Of a stretch of DNA of 29,183 bases, positions 1 to 7,111 are shown one piece after another. The stretch's first letter is position 1. Each line of letters begins with the position of its first letter. The stretch is from an uncultured bacterium. Lineage in GTDB: Bacteria; Cloacimonadota; Cloacimonadia; Cloacimonadales; Cloacimonadaceae. The notes below the pieces were generated by a model, which was given only the letters and a program-made list of their open reading frames with translations, did not search any database and was not told the origin of the DNA. A program made the position numbers and the translations under genes. The stretch spans positions 1 through 29,183 of the forward strand of contig CALLHY010000041.1 of assembly GCA_938009275.1 (NCBI GenBank), written 5' to 3'.

Positions 1-13
1 TTGCCTGGAGGTT

Positions 14-46
14 TGAGTGAGTAGAAGAGTAGTAAGTAGTAAGTGG
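14..46. repeat. Degenerate AGTAAGTGG/AGTGAGTAG repeat (G-rich orientation)
   Basis: A purine-rich run of AGTGAGTAG, AGTAGTAAGTAG and AGTAAGTGG words. It is the reverse-complement orientation of the CCACTTA/CCACTCA heptamers found at 551-580 and inside the restriction-modification gene downstream. No coding role is seen here. Confidence 0.6.
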
Positions 47-60
47 GGATGGAGAGCTGA

Positions 61-83
61 CTCTGAAGCAAAACGCTTCAGAG
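61..83. other. Small hairpin upstream of the four-helix-bundle gene
   Basis: CTCTGAAGC (61-69) and GCTTCAGAG (75-83) are perfect inverted repeats around a 5-base loop, AAAAC. A third copy of CTTCAGAG lies at 87-94. There is no T-run after the stem, so a factor-independent terminator for an upstream gene is doubtful. It could be an operator or a repeat remnant. Confidence 0.45.
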
Positions 84-176
84 TAACTTCAGAGTTGCAA
101 TTCAGGATGCCTCAAATACAGGCTAATCAATTGTTTAAGCGCACTCAAATGTGTAATGCAGTGAGAGGGGTTAAGT

Positions 177-548
177 ATGAGTAATCAATCTTATCAAGAC
201 TTAGATGTCTGGCAAAGAGCTATGACTCTGGCAGAAAAGGCATATACTATCACTGCATTGTTTCCGAAAAGCGAGATGTTTGGACTAACAAACCAAATCA
301 GGAGAGCATCATCATCTGTCCCTGCTAATATTGCAGAGGGTTGGGCAAGGCACAATAATAATGAATTTGCCCATTTTCTCAGGATAGCTCATGGAAGTTT
401 GAGTGAGCTTGAATCCCATTTAATCTTATCGTCCCGTATAACGTTTTGTGATCCCATATCGATAACTCCTATACTGGAGGAGATCACTGTTATCAGCAAA
501 CAGCTTTTATCGCTCATGCGACATCTCAAGGGAGAAAAGCATGCCTAA
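177..548 (+). CDS. Four-helix bundle protein (S23 / 23S rRNA intervening-sequence protein family)
   Basis: A 123-residue protein with the hallmarks of the S23/IVP four-helix bundle family. These are an opening YQDLDVWQRAMTLAEKAY, then FPKSEMFGLTNQIRRASSSVPANIAEG (about residues 30-55), then FAHFLRIAHGSLSELESHL (about 64-83). Its length is normal for the family. Members were first seen encoded in intervening sequences of 23S rRNA genes and form pentameric bundles; many are free-standing, and their biochemical role is unknown. It starts at an ATG preceded by GAGAGGGG about 6 bases upstream. The stop codon lies only 41 bases before the restriction-modification gene, and that spacer is almost entirely heptamer repeat. 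Co-transcription with the downstream gene is likely, but a shared function is not shown. Confidence 0.9.
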   Translation: MSNQSYQDLDVWQRAMTLAEKAYTITALFPKSEMFGLTNQIRRASSSVPANIAEGWARHNNNEFAHFLRIAHGSLSELESHLILSSRITFCDPISITPILEEITVISKQLLSLMRHLKGEKHA

Positions 549-550
549 CC

Positions 551-580
551 CCACTTACCACTCACCACTCACCACTTATC
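551..580. repeat. CCACTTA/CCACTCA heptamer array between two genes
   Basis: Four 7-bp units (CCACTTA, CCACTCA, CCACTCA, CCACTTA) fill the spacer just before the ATG at 590. They displace any clear Shine-Dalgarno sequence; only CGGAAC is left near the start codon. Confidence 0.75.
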
Positions 581-589
581 GGAACTCCC

Positions 590-3500
590 ATGTCTAAGCG
601 TAGTAGTATTTTCAATACCATCCGCACCGAAGGAGCCATCCTTCCTGCCGAACTGCTGCAGAGGATTGTCAGTGGTGACCCCACTCTGGAGGGTCTTAAA
701 TCCACAGACTACCACTTAAGCCCAAGCGAACGCCTAAACGAAGCAGCCACACGATCCTGGAATCGTCTTATCGGTGTCTGGCAGACATATAGGGAAATCC
801 TCAATCAGTTACCAGAAGAAGCCATTGGCACCACCGAGACCCGTGAACGCTGGCTACTGCCTCTCTTTCAGGAGCTTGGATATGGCAGGCTCCAGACCCA
901 AAAATCTATCGAGATAGAGGACAAAACCTATCCCATCAGTCACAAGGCATCTGAGCCTGTTGCCATCCATCTGGTCAGCTTTAGATACGATCTTGATCGC
1001 CGCCCCCACTCACCACTTACCACTAACCACTCACCCAAATCCTCCCCGCATTCCCTTATGCAGGAGTTTCTAAACCGCAGTGAGGATCACCTCTGGGGTA
1101 TCCTTTCCAATGGCCTCAAGCTTCGTATCCTGCGGGACAATGTATCCCTAACCCGCGCTGCTTATGTGGAGTTTGACCTGCAAGCGATGATGGAAGGAGT
1201 TGCCTACAGCGATTTCTTCTTGCTATATCTACTTTGCCATCAATCCCGTGTAGAAGTAAAGACAGATGAAACAGGCAGAGCTCTGCCCCCTGAAACCTGC
1301 TGGCTGGAAAAATGGTACAATGCTTCGATCAAAGATGGTGTCCGTGCCCTGGATGAGCTACGTAATAATGTCCAATCAGCCATCGAGTCTCTTGGTGCAG
1401 GTTTTCTCTGCCATACAGCCAATACTGACCTCAGGGAAAAACTCCGCTCCGGCAACCTTAGCTTGCAGGACTATTATCATCAAGTACTGCTACAGGTCTA
1501 TCGACTGCTCTTCGTGTTTGTGGCAGAGGATAGGGACTTGCTTATTCCGGGTGATGTTCCTGATATGGTAAAGCAGACTTATCACAAGTATTATTCCACC
1601 TATCGGATCAGGGAACTTGCCCGCAAGAAAAGAGGAACCCGGCATTCTGATCTCTGGCAGCAGTTAAATTTGCTTTTTAACGGCCTATATGACGGCAACA
1701 CGGCACTCGGACTGCCAGCCTTGGGTTCATTCCTTTTTAGAGTAAGTGGTTTGGAAGTAAGCAGTAAGGTAGTAAGTGGTAAGTGGAAAAACAGTGGCAG
1801 CGAAGCTGATCCCCAACTTACTACTCACCACTCACTACTCACCGATTCTTCCACCCCTGATCTGGACTTCTGCTCCATTGCCAATAGTGATTTACTCTCA
1901 TCAGTCCGTTTTCTCTGCTATACTCAAAAGAACAATATCTTCCAACCCATTAACTATCGTAATCTAGGACCTGAAGAACTCGGCTCAGTCTATGAATCCC
2001 TTCTGGAAATGCATCCTGAAATCAATCTGGAAGCAGGTTATTTCAAACTCAACGTTGTCTCCGGCTCTGAACGTAAGACCACTGGAAGCTATTATACGCC
2101 TTCTTCTCTGGTTAACTGTCTGTTGGATTCGGCACTGGAGCCGGTAATTGAAGCAGCTTTGAAAGGGCGAGATACCACCTCGCCATCTGGCCATCTCACC
2201 ACCTCGCCATCTGGCCATCTCACCACCTCGCCAGAAAAAGCTCTGCTTGCTCTCAAAATCTGCGATCCCGCTTGCGGAAGCGGCCATTTCCTCATCTCAG
2301 CAGCCCATCGGCTTGCCAAGCGTCTGGCTTCTATCCGGGTTGGTGAAGATGAGCCTGCTCCTTCCGTAGTCCAGCATGCCCTCAGAGACGTGATCGGTCA
2401 CTGCATCTATGGAGTGGATTTGAATCCTATGGCTGTGGAACTCTGCAAAATCTCCCTCTGGATGGAAGCTCTCGAACCAGGGAAACCTCTGACGTTTCTG
2501 GATCATCATATCCAATGTGGTAATTCCCTCCTGGGTTGCACTCCGGACTTACTCCAAAAAGGCATCCCCGATGCAGCCTTTACTCCCCTAACCGGAGATG
2601 ATAAAGACTACTGCAGCAAGTATAAAAAGCTCAACAAAGAAGAGAGGGATAAGGACGTCCTCGATATCTTCAGTGGCGACGAAAAGCCTTGGGAGCATCT
2701 GGGTAACCATGTGCCATACCTGATAAACCTGAATCAGATGGATGACACCAGTATCGAAAACCTGAAACGCAAAGAAGAAGCCTATGCAGAGATAATGCGC
2801 TCTTCCGGATACCTGAATAGCAAGTTTATCTATGATGCCTGGTGCGCTGCCTTTGTTTGGAAGAAAGCCCCCGATGACACGCTTCCCTATCCCATTACCC
2901 AACGCCTGCTGGACAATATCGATAGTAATCCTTATAGCGTAAACCCCGCTATAAGATCAGAAATCATGCGCCTTTCGGATGAATATAAGTTCTTTCATTG
3001 GCATATCGCCTTCCCCGACGTCTTCCCACTTACCACCTCGCCATCTGGCCATCTCCCCACCTCGCCAACTTCCGGCTTTGATTGCATCTTAGGCAACCCA
3101 CCTTGGGAAAGAGTCAAGCTCCAGGAAAAGGAATTCTTCTCCGCCCGGGATGCCGATATTGCCAATGCACCCAATGCCGCTGCCCGTAAGAGGATGATCG
3201 ATGACCTGCCAACTTCAAATCCCTTGCTTTATCAGGCCTTTCTGGCGGAGAAGCGCAAATCTGAGGGCTCGTCACTACTGATCCGGGAAAGCGGCAGATA
3301 TCCCCTCTGCGGACGTGGTGACGTGAATACCTATACCGTGTTCGCGGAACTCAACCGCATTCTGCTTTCGGCTCAGGGACGCTGTGGCTGCATCGTTCCC
3401 AGCGGCATCGCAACAGACGACACCACCAAATTCTTTTTCCAGGAGCTCACCGACACCGGCTCTTTAGTAAACCTCTATGGTTTTGACAACAGGGAAAAGC

Positions 3501-4501
3501 TTTTCCCAGCGGTTGGAAGTATGATAACGTTCTGCCTCCTCACTCTACGCGCGCCGCAATCCACTCACCACTCACCACTTACAACTTACCAACCCTCCGA
3601 CATCGTTTTCTTTGCTCATTCCATTGCAGATTTAAGCGATACCGAACGGCACTTCCAGCTCAGCAAGGATGATATTGCCCTCATCAACCCCAACACACGC
3701 ACTTGTCCCATCTTCAGAGGTAAACAGGACGCTGAGCTTACCAAATATATTTATCGCCGGGTGCCGGTTCTGATAAACGAAAACGACCCCGAAAAGGGCA
3801 ATCCCTGGGGCATATCCTTCATGCGCATGTTTGATATGTCCAATGATTCCCATCTCTTCAAAACCAAGGAGCAACTGGAAGATATGGGCTTTTGCCTGCA
3901 GGGCAATAGCTTTGTTAATGGCAAAACTGTCTTTCTGCCATTGTATGAAGCCAAAATGATGCATCACTTCAATCACCGCTTTGGGGATTATGCTGATCTT
4001 CCCGAAGGCTCAGACTCAACTCAATTGCCCGATGTTCCGCTATCCCGATTGCAGAATCCGGAGTATGAACCTCTGCCAAGGTATTGGGTAGAGGAGTCTT
4101 TGGTGGTGAAAGCAGCCGACAATAAGGCAAAGTACTGGCTGGGGTTTAGGGATATATGCCGATCAACTGATGAAAGGACGGTTATTGCAGACATAGTTCC
4201 CAATGCAGCAGTTAGCAACAAGTTGCCTTTGCTGATAAACCGTGAACCATTAGTGATCAATATTGCTCTGCTAGCATGCCTAAATAGTCTTGCTTGCGAC
4301 TTTGTAAGCAGATTCAAAATGGGCGGAACAAGCCTTAATTACTTTATAGCTAAACAGCTTGCTGTCCTCCCCCCCCTCAGTTTTCCAGGCCAGCGTCTCA
4401 CCACTAACAACCTCGCTATCTCACCACCTCACCAACTACCTCTTGGAGCTACTCTACACATCTTACAGCCTGCAACCCTTCGCCCAGGACTGCGGTTATG
4501 A
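590..4501 (+). CDS. Eco57I-type (type IIG-like) restriction-modification adenine methyltransferase, N-terminal 97% (frameshifted)
   Basis: Large class I SAM-dependent N6-adenine DNA methyltransferase of the Eco57I-like restriction-modification family. Motif I, DPACGSGHF, is at residues 559-567 and catalytic motif IV, NPPW, is at 836-839. The upstream ~500 residues contain LWGILSNGLKLRILRDN, typical of single-chain enzymes that pair cleavage, methylation and recognition. I cannot see a definite PD-(D/E)XK nuclease motif. The reading frame is lost at an eight-C tract (4369-4376): the last ~40 residues of this frame are low-complexity, while the expected C-terminal homology continues in the next frame to 5015. 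Removing one C gives a 1474-residue protein. Several short repeats are inserted in frame (HSPLTTNHSP, TTSPSGHL and similar). No BREX or DISARM partner genes are nearby, so it is probably a solitary system. Codons look more GC-rich than those of the two genes that follow. Confidence 0.85.
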   Translation: MSKRSSIFNTIRTEGAILPAELLQRIVSGDPTLEGLKSTDYHLSPSERLNEAATRSWNRLIGVWQTYREILNQLPEEAIGTTETRERWLLPLFQELGYGRLQTQKSIEIEDKTYPISHKASEPVAIHLVSFRYDLDRRPHSPLTTNHSPKSSPHSLMQEFLNRSEDHLWGILSNGLKLRILRDNVSLTRAAYVEFDLQAMMEGVAYSDFFLLYLLCHQSRVEVKTDETGRALPPETCWLEKWYNASIKDGVRALDELRNNVQSAIESLGAGFLCHTANTDLREKLRSGNLSLQDYYHQVLLQVYRLLFVFVAEDRDLLIPGDVPDMVKQTYHKYYSTYRIRELARKKRGTRHSDLWQQLNLLFNGLYDGNTALGLPALGSFLFRVSGLEVSSKVVSGKWKNSGSEADPQLTTHHSLLTDSSTPDLDFCSIANSDLLSSVRFLCYTQKNNIFQPINYRNLGPEELGSVYESLLEMHPEINLEAGYFKLNVVSGSERKTTGSYYTPSSLVNCLLDSALEPVIEAALKGRDTTSPSGHLTTSPSGHLTTSPEKALLALKICDPACGSGHFLISAAHRLAKRLASIRVGEDEPAPSVVQHALRDVIGHCIYGVDLNPMAVELCKISLWMEALEPGKPLTFLDHHIQCGNSLLGCTPDLLQKGIPDAAFTPLTGDDKDYCSKYKKLNKEERDKDVLDIFSGDEKPWEHLGNHVPYLINLNQMDDTSIENLKRKEEAYAEIMRSSGYLNSKFIYDAWCAAFVWKKAPDDTLPYPITQRLLDNIDSNPYSVNPAIRSEIMRLSDEYKFFHWHIAFPDVFPLTTSPSGHLPTSPTSGFDCILGNPPWERVKLQEKEFFSARDADIANAPNAAARKRMIDDLPTSNPLLYQAFLAEKRKSEGSSLLIRESGRYPLCGRGDVNTYTVFAELNRILLSAQGRCGCIVPSGIATDDTTKFFFQELTDTGSLVNLYGFDNREKLFPAVGSMITFCLLTLRAPQSTHHSPLTTYQPSDIVFFAHSIADLSDTERHFQLSKDDIALINPNTRTCPIFRGKQDAELTKYIYRRVPVLINENDPEKGNPWGISFMRMFDMSNDSHLFKTKEQLEDMGFCLQGNSFVNGKTVFLPLYEAKMMHHFNHRFGDYADLPEGSDSTQLPDVPLSRLQNPEYEPLPRYWVEESLVVKAADNKAKYWLGFRDICRSTDERTVIADIVPNAAVSNKLPLLINREPLVINIALLACLNSLACDFVSRFKMGGTSLNYFIAKQLAVLPPLSFPGQRLTTNNLAISPPHQLPLGATLHILQPATLRPGLRL
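1006..1035. repeat. In-frame heptamer insertion
   Basis: CCACTCA, CCACTTA, CCACTAA, CCACTCA units lie inside the methylase gene and encode roughly PHSPLTTNHSP. The flanking protein reads as normal family sequence, so the segment looks like an insertion in a loop. Confidence 0.7.
1741..1843. repeat. Two heptamer arrays in opposite orientation inside the methylase gene
   Basis: Positions 1741-1786 carry AGTAAGTGG-type words and 1814-1843 carry the complementary ACTTACTACTCACC-type words. A core of 16 bases pairs with two mismatches across a short spacer, so a stem could form in DNA or mRNA. Both arrays are read through in frame (VSGLEVSSKVVSGKW and HHSLLT). Confidence 0.65.
2174..2233. repeat. 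24-bp tandem repeat encoding TTSPSGHL, two and a half copies
   Basis: Two perfect 24-bp units (2174-2197 and 2198-2221) and a half unit (2222-2233) with the core CACCTCGCCATCTGGCCATC. Because 24 is a multiple of three, each unit adds the octapeptide TTSPSGHL without breaking the frame. The array sits just before methyltransferase motif I. Single copies or relatives recur at 3027-3068, 4395-4440 and 4611-4705. Confidence 0.85.
3027..3068. repeat. Dispersed copy of the 24-bp TTSPSGHL repeat
   Basis: CACTTACCACCTCGCCATCT followed by GGCCATCTCCCCACCTCGCC. It joins the heptamer word CCACTTA to one 24-bp unit, and encodes LTTSPSGHLPTSPTS directly before the FDCILGNPPW motif. Confidence 0.75.
3561..3592. 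repeat. In-frame heptamer insertion
   Basis: CCACTCA, CCACTCA, CCACTTA followed by degenerate ACAACTTACC words, encoding THHSPLTTYQ within the methylase gene. Confidence 0.7.
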
Positions 4502-5015
4502 CGGACCTCCCTTTATCTGGGACGAGGAACGCCGTTTCGAAATCCGTTGTGAACTGGATGCACTCTTTTTTCATCTGTATCTTGGTAGCCAGTCAGATTG
4601 GGAAGGAAAAAGAGATAGCGAGATGGTGTTAAATAAGCGAGATAGCGAGATTGCGAGTTTGCGAGATAGTTCCACCTCCCCATCTGGCCACCTTACCACC
4701 TCGCTGATTCAATACCTCCCCACTCCCCGCCATGCCGTGGAATACATCATGGAGACTTTCCCCATCGTCAAACGCAAAGACGAAAAAGAATATGGCGAGT
4801 ACAGCACCAAGCTCCGCATCCTGGAAATCTACGATGCCATGACCCCTCTCTTAGAATCAGGTGCCAACTCACTACTTGCCACTTACCACTCACCTTTAGA
4901 TCCCCCTCCCGGTCCACCCTGCGACAAAGAAGGCAACTTTATCCCCGTGGAGAAGTGGGATAAGAACAACTGGCCAAAGCATATACATCGAATAAACAAA
5001 GAACATTATGAATAG
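4359..5015 (+). CDS. C-terminal part of the Eco57I-like methylase, out of frame with its N-terminal part
   Basis: This frame carries the expected end of the methylase: LLELLYTSYSLQPFAQDCGYDGPPFIWDEERRFEIRCELDALFFHLYLG, then IMETFPIVKRKDEKEYGEYSTKLRILEIYDAM. Both blocks are typical of the C-terminus of single-chain Eco57I-like enzymes. It is therefore not an independent gene. The true junction is the C8 tract at 4369-4376; with seven Cs the frames join as AVLPPSVFQ. The ATG at 4359 has no convincing ribosome binding site. The segment also contains repeat insertions (SPSGHLTTSL and LLATYHSPL). Whether the shift is a sequencing error, a fixed mutation or a phase-variable state cannot be told from one sequence. 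Confidence 0.8.
   Translation: MLSSPPSVFQASVSPLTTSLSHHLTNYLLELLYTSYSLQPFAQDCGYDGPPFIWDEERRFEIRCELDALFFHLYLGSQSDWEGKRDSEMVLNKRDSEIASLRDSSTSPSGHLTTSLIQYLPTPRHAVEYIMETFPIVKRKDEKEYGEYSTKLRILEIYDAMTPLLESGANSLLATYHSPLDPPPGPPCDKEGNFIPVEKWDKNNWPKHIHRINKEHYE
4369..4376. other. C8 homopolymer at the methylase frameshift
   Basis: Eight consecutive Cs exactly where the methylase homology moves from one frame to the next. The two ORFs differ by one base, and loss of a single C fuses them into one 1474-residue frame ending at 5015. Poly-C or poly-G tracts are classic slipped-strand phase-variation sites in restriction-modification genes, but eight is short. Confidence 0.7.
4395..4440. repeat. Mixed heptamer/CTCGCTATCTC repeat segment
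   Basis: CTCACCACTAACAACCTCGC, then TATCTCACCACCTCACC. It combines heptamer words with the CACCTCGC(C/T)ATCTC family just downstream of the C8 tract. Confidence 0.6.
4611..4705. repeat. Inverted and direct copies of the CGAGATAG/CACCTCGC repeat family
   Basis: GAGATAGCGAGATGGTG and a run of GCGAGATAGCGAGATTGCGA in one orientation are followed by CCACCTCCCCATCTGGCCAC and CTTACCACCTCGC in the other. The facing copies could form a stem. They are translated as low-complexity RDSEIASLRDSSTSPSGHL. Confidence 0.6.
4864..4896. repeat. In-frame heptamer insertion near the methylase C-terminus
   Basis: CCAACTCACTACTTGCCACT then TACCACTCACC, encoding ANSLLATYHSPL between the LEIYDAM block and the end of the protein. 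Confidence 0.65.
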
Positions 5016-5043
5016 CAATGAGTAAACCAGAATGGAGGTAAGA

Positions 5044-6246
5044 ATGGCTTATGATGCTAAAGTGATCAGAATATTCATTGCATCCCCAGGAGATGTACAG
5101 AAGGAAAGGAATCTAATAAGAGATACTATTTATGAGTGGAACACTATAAACTCATTTAGTAGAGGGATAGTCTTAATGCCTGTAGGTTGGGAAACCGATT
5201 CTGTAGCAAGCTATGGTGCTCCTCCACAAGATGAGATTAACACCAAGCTGCTTGAGTCATGCGACTTATTGATAGGAGTATTCTGGTCAAAAGTGGGTAC
5301 TCCTACTGATCATTCCCTAAGCGGAACGGTAGAAGAGATTAAACTGCATTCTGAGAAAGGAAAGAAAACAATGTTGTTCTTCTCAACAGCGCCAATACCA
5401 CAAGAACACAATGATGAAGAACAAATTGCTGCTCTCAAGGCGTACAAAGAATCAATATCCGGCAACTGTATGTACAAAGACTATGAAGGTTCAGACAGTT
5501 TTAAGGATTTGTTTGTCAGACAACTACACGCAAAACTGCTTGAAGATTGGGTCTTGGAAAGCGATAGTCCAGTAGCAGTAGCTGCAAGTAAAGCAAATGA
5601 AATTATTAAGTATAACATTACTAAATGGTCTGACATTTTGGAGGTACATGAGATGTCCAACTGGATATCTCATCTCACATCTGCATCCCCATGGATCTCG
5701 CACCAAAAATGTGAACAACTTGAAAACCTAAAACAATGGATTCTTTCACGGAACTGGGAGTCTAATCATCAAAGGTACTCTGAATCGTTTTACCGGTTTA
5801 GATTAATTCTCCAAGATTTACTAGATGTTATTATGGACAGTTCTGTGATTAATGATCGAGAAATCTATCGCGTTGAAAAGAGATATCAGAATATAGAGTG
5901 GGATCCTGATAAGTACGAAAGGTTAGCCAAAGATTATGACTTTCGTGTGGCACTTATCCAAGACCTTGCTATAGAGCTTTGTAGAGCAACTAACTACATC
6001 CTAGATGTCTATCGCAGAGAGATCGACCCATTATTTCTGATTGATACTGGGAATGTCTTTATCACAACTGGTCCTAACTATGATCTAAGTTTTCATTTTG
6101 TCGTAGTCCGTTACATCGATGATAATACTACCATTCCCTACAGTAATCTAGACCAATTCAAGATCGATCGCAAGAAACGGGATATCAGCATGGGCAGAGG
6201 TATAGATTCGAACGATCCCGAGTTTCTTGAGTGGAATAATAGATGA
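5044..6246 (+). CDS. DUF4062-domain protein, candidate defence sensor or effector
   Basis: About 400 residues. The N-terminal ~150 match the DUF4062 fold: VIRIFIASPGDVQKERNLIR, then a QDEIN segment, then SCDLLIGVFWSKVGTPT and SGTVEEIKLH. This order resembles TIR-like nucleotide-binding or hydrolysing domains, with VEE a possible acidic active site (inference). Residues ~150-400 are mostly helical, with no motif I recognise; the end is polar and soluble. I chose the ATG at 5044, not the in-frame ATG at 5032, because GGAGGT (5034-5039) overlaps the earlier codon and lies 4 bases before 5044. DUF4062 domains often head NACHT/STAND-type proteins, but no P-loop is visible here. The gene follows a restriction-modification gene and is 19 bases ahead of a membrane-protein gene. 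It looks more AT-rich than the methylase gene, which suggests separate acquisition. Confidence 0.75.
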   Translation: MAYDAKVIRIFIASPGDVQKERNLIRDTIYEWNTINSFSRGIVLMPVGWETDSVASYGAPPQDEINTKLLESCDLLIGVFWSKVGTPTDHSLSGTVEEIKLHSEKGKKTMLFFSTAPIPQEHNDEEQIAALKAYKESISGNCMYKDYEGSDSFKDLFVRQLHAKLLEDWVLESDSPVAVAASKANEIIKYNITKWSDILEVHEMSNWISHLTSASPWISHQKCEQLENLKQWILSRNWESNHQRYSESFYRFRLILQDLLDVIMDSSVINDREIYRVEKRYQNIEWDPDKYERLAKDYDFRVALIQDLAIELCRATNYILDVYRREIDPLFLIDTGNVFITTGPNYDLSFHFVVVRYIDDNTTIPYSNLDQFKIDRKKRDISMGRGIDSNDPEFLEWNNR

Positions 6247-6265
6247 TATTTGTTGAGAGATTATT

Positions 6266-7099
6266 ATGGATTGGAATTGGTTTTTTTCAGCTTTAGCTCA
6301 AAGTGGTGCAGCGCTAATTGGGATTATTGGAGCATTTCTAATCTCGAGAGTTCTTAGCGAGAAAGATGTTAGTAACAGAATTCTCTACGAATTTCGTGAA
6401 ATTGCATTCAAGAGGATGAATGTTCTAAACGACATTAATAATATACCCTTCGAATGGTACAATAGAAACACTATTCTTCAAAGCCAAGAATTCTGGAATA
6501 GGCTAATTCATCTTGAGAGTGTTAGCAGCGATGATCCCGAGACAATTGCTGCGGAATGTCTTTCGGAAGTCTATGGATTGTACGATAGTCCGGATAATCT
6601 TAGCTTTGCCACAAGACTAGTCCTAAGGAACAAGTCAAATGACGAGTATGAATATTGTGGCTGTTACTCTCCAATTTATTCTGTAAGCTTCGACCAGCTC
6701 GATATCACTCATAAGAACATTGAGAATCTAAGATATGAGTGTAAAGTGCTAATGAGAAAGTATGGGCTTGTAAAGAATGATGTCAGTGGGTCGATAAAAA
6801 GACTAAGAACTATCAATAGAATTGTTGTTCTGCTGCTTATTGGTTCATTAACATCAGTTTGTATACCCCTAATGATGCTTCCAATGGATATTTCTAAGTT
6901 GGGAATATTCGAAGCCTTTTCATGCAATTCATTATGGGCAAGAGGATCATTTATTGGTGCCCTATTCATTATAATGGCAATTCTCTGTACTATTCTTATG
7001 GCATCATTAAGAGAAGTAAAAAAGAGCTATATGAGAATTCTGAGCAAAATATCTGATAAGCACCTTAAGCTAAATGGTTATTGTGAATACTTCGATTAG
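6266..7099 (+). CDS. Three-helix membrane protein paired with the DUF4062 gene
   Basis: 277 residues with no family name I can assign. An N-terminal hydrophobic helix (about 5-26, FFSALAQSGAALIGIIGAFLI) is followed by a ~155-residue soluble segment. A pair of closely spaced helices comes next (about 185-206, VVLLLIGSLTSVCIPLMML; and 227-249, FIGALFIIMAILCTILMA), then a short basic tail. There is no signal peptide cleavage motif, so it is probably an inner-membrane protein. It begins 19 bases after the DUF4062 stop, in the same direction, with a weak purine-rich GAGAG site. The pairing suggests a membrane effector or anchor controlled by the DUF4062 protein, a common abortive-infection layout; this is inference. 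The operator array at 7112-7279 separates it from the next gene. Confidence 0.65.
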   Translation: MDWNWFFSALAQSGAALIGIIGAFLISRVLSEKDVSNRILYEFREIAFKRMNVLNDINNIPFEWYNRNTILQSQEFWNRLIHLESVSSDDPETIAAECLSEVYGLYDSPDNLSFATRLVLRNKSNDEYEYCGCYSPIYSVSFDQLDITHKNIENLRYECKVLMRKYGLVKNDVSGSIKRLRTINRIVVLLLIGSLTSVCIPLMMLPMDISKLGIFEAFSCNSLWARGSFIGALFIIMAILCTILMASLREVKKSYMRILSKISDKHLKLNGYCEYFD

Positions 7100-7111
7100 T
7101 ATGAGCGATGG

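Noticed and set aside
1985..2319. Minus-strand ORFs over the 24-bp repeat
   Set aside because: Low-complexity translations opposite the methylase gene, with no family match or ribosome binding site.
590..4501. Diversity-generating retroelement as the source of the in-gene repeats
   Set aside because: No reverse transcriptase and no template/variable repeat pair with adenine-specific change is present.
590..5015. Methylase as BREX PglX or DISARM drmMI
   Set aside because: No pglZ, brxC, brxL, drmA, drmB or drmC-like gene is next to it, so a solitary Eco57I-type system is the simpler reading.
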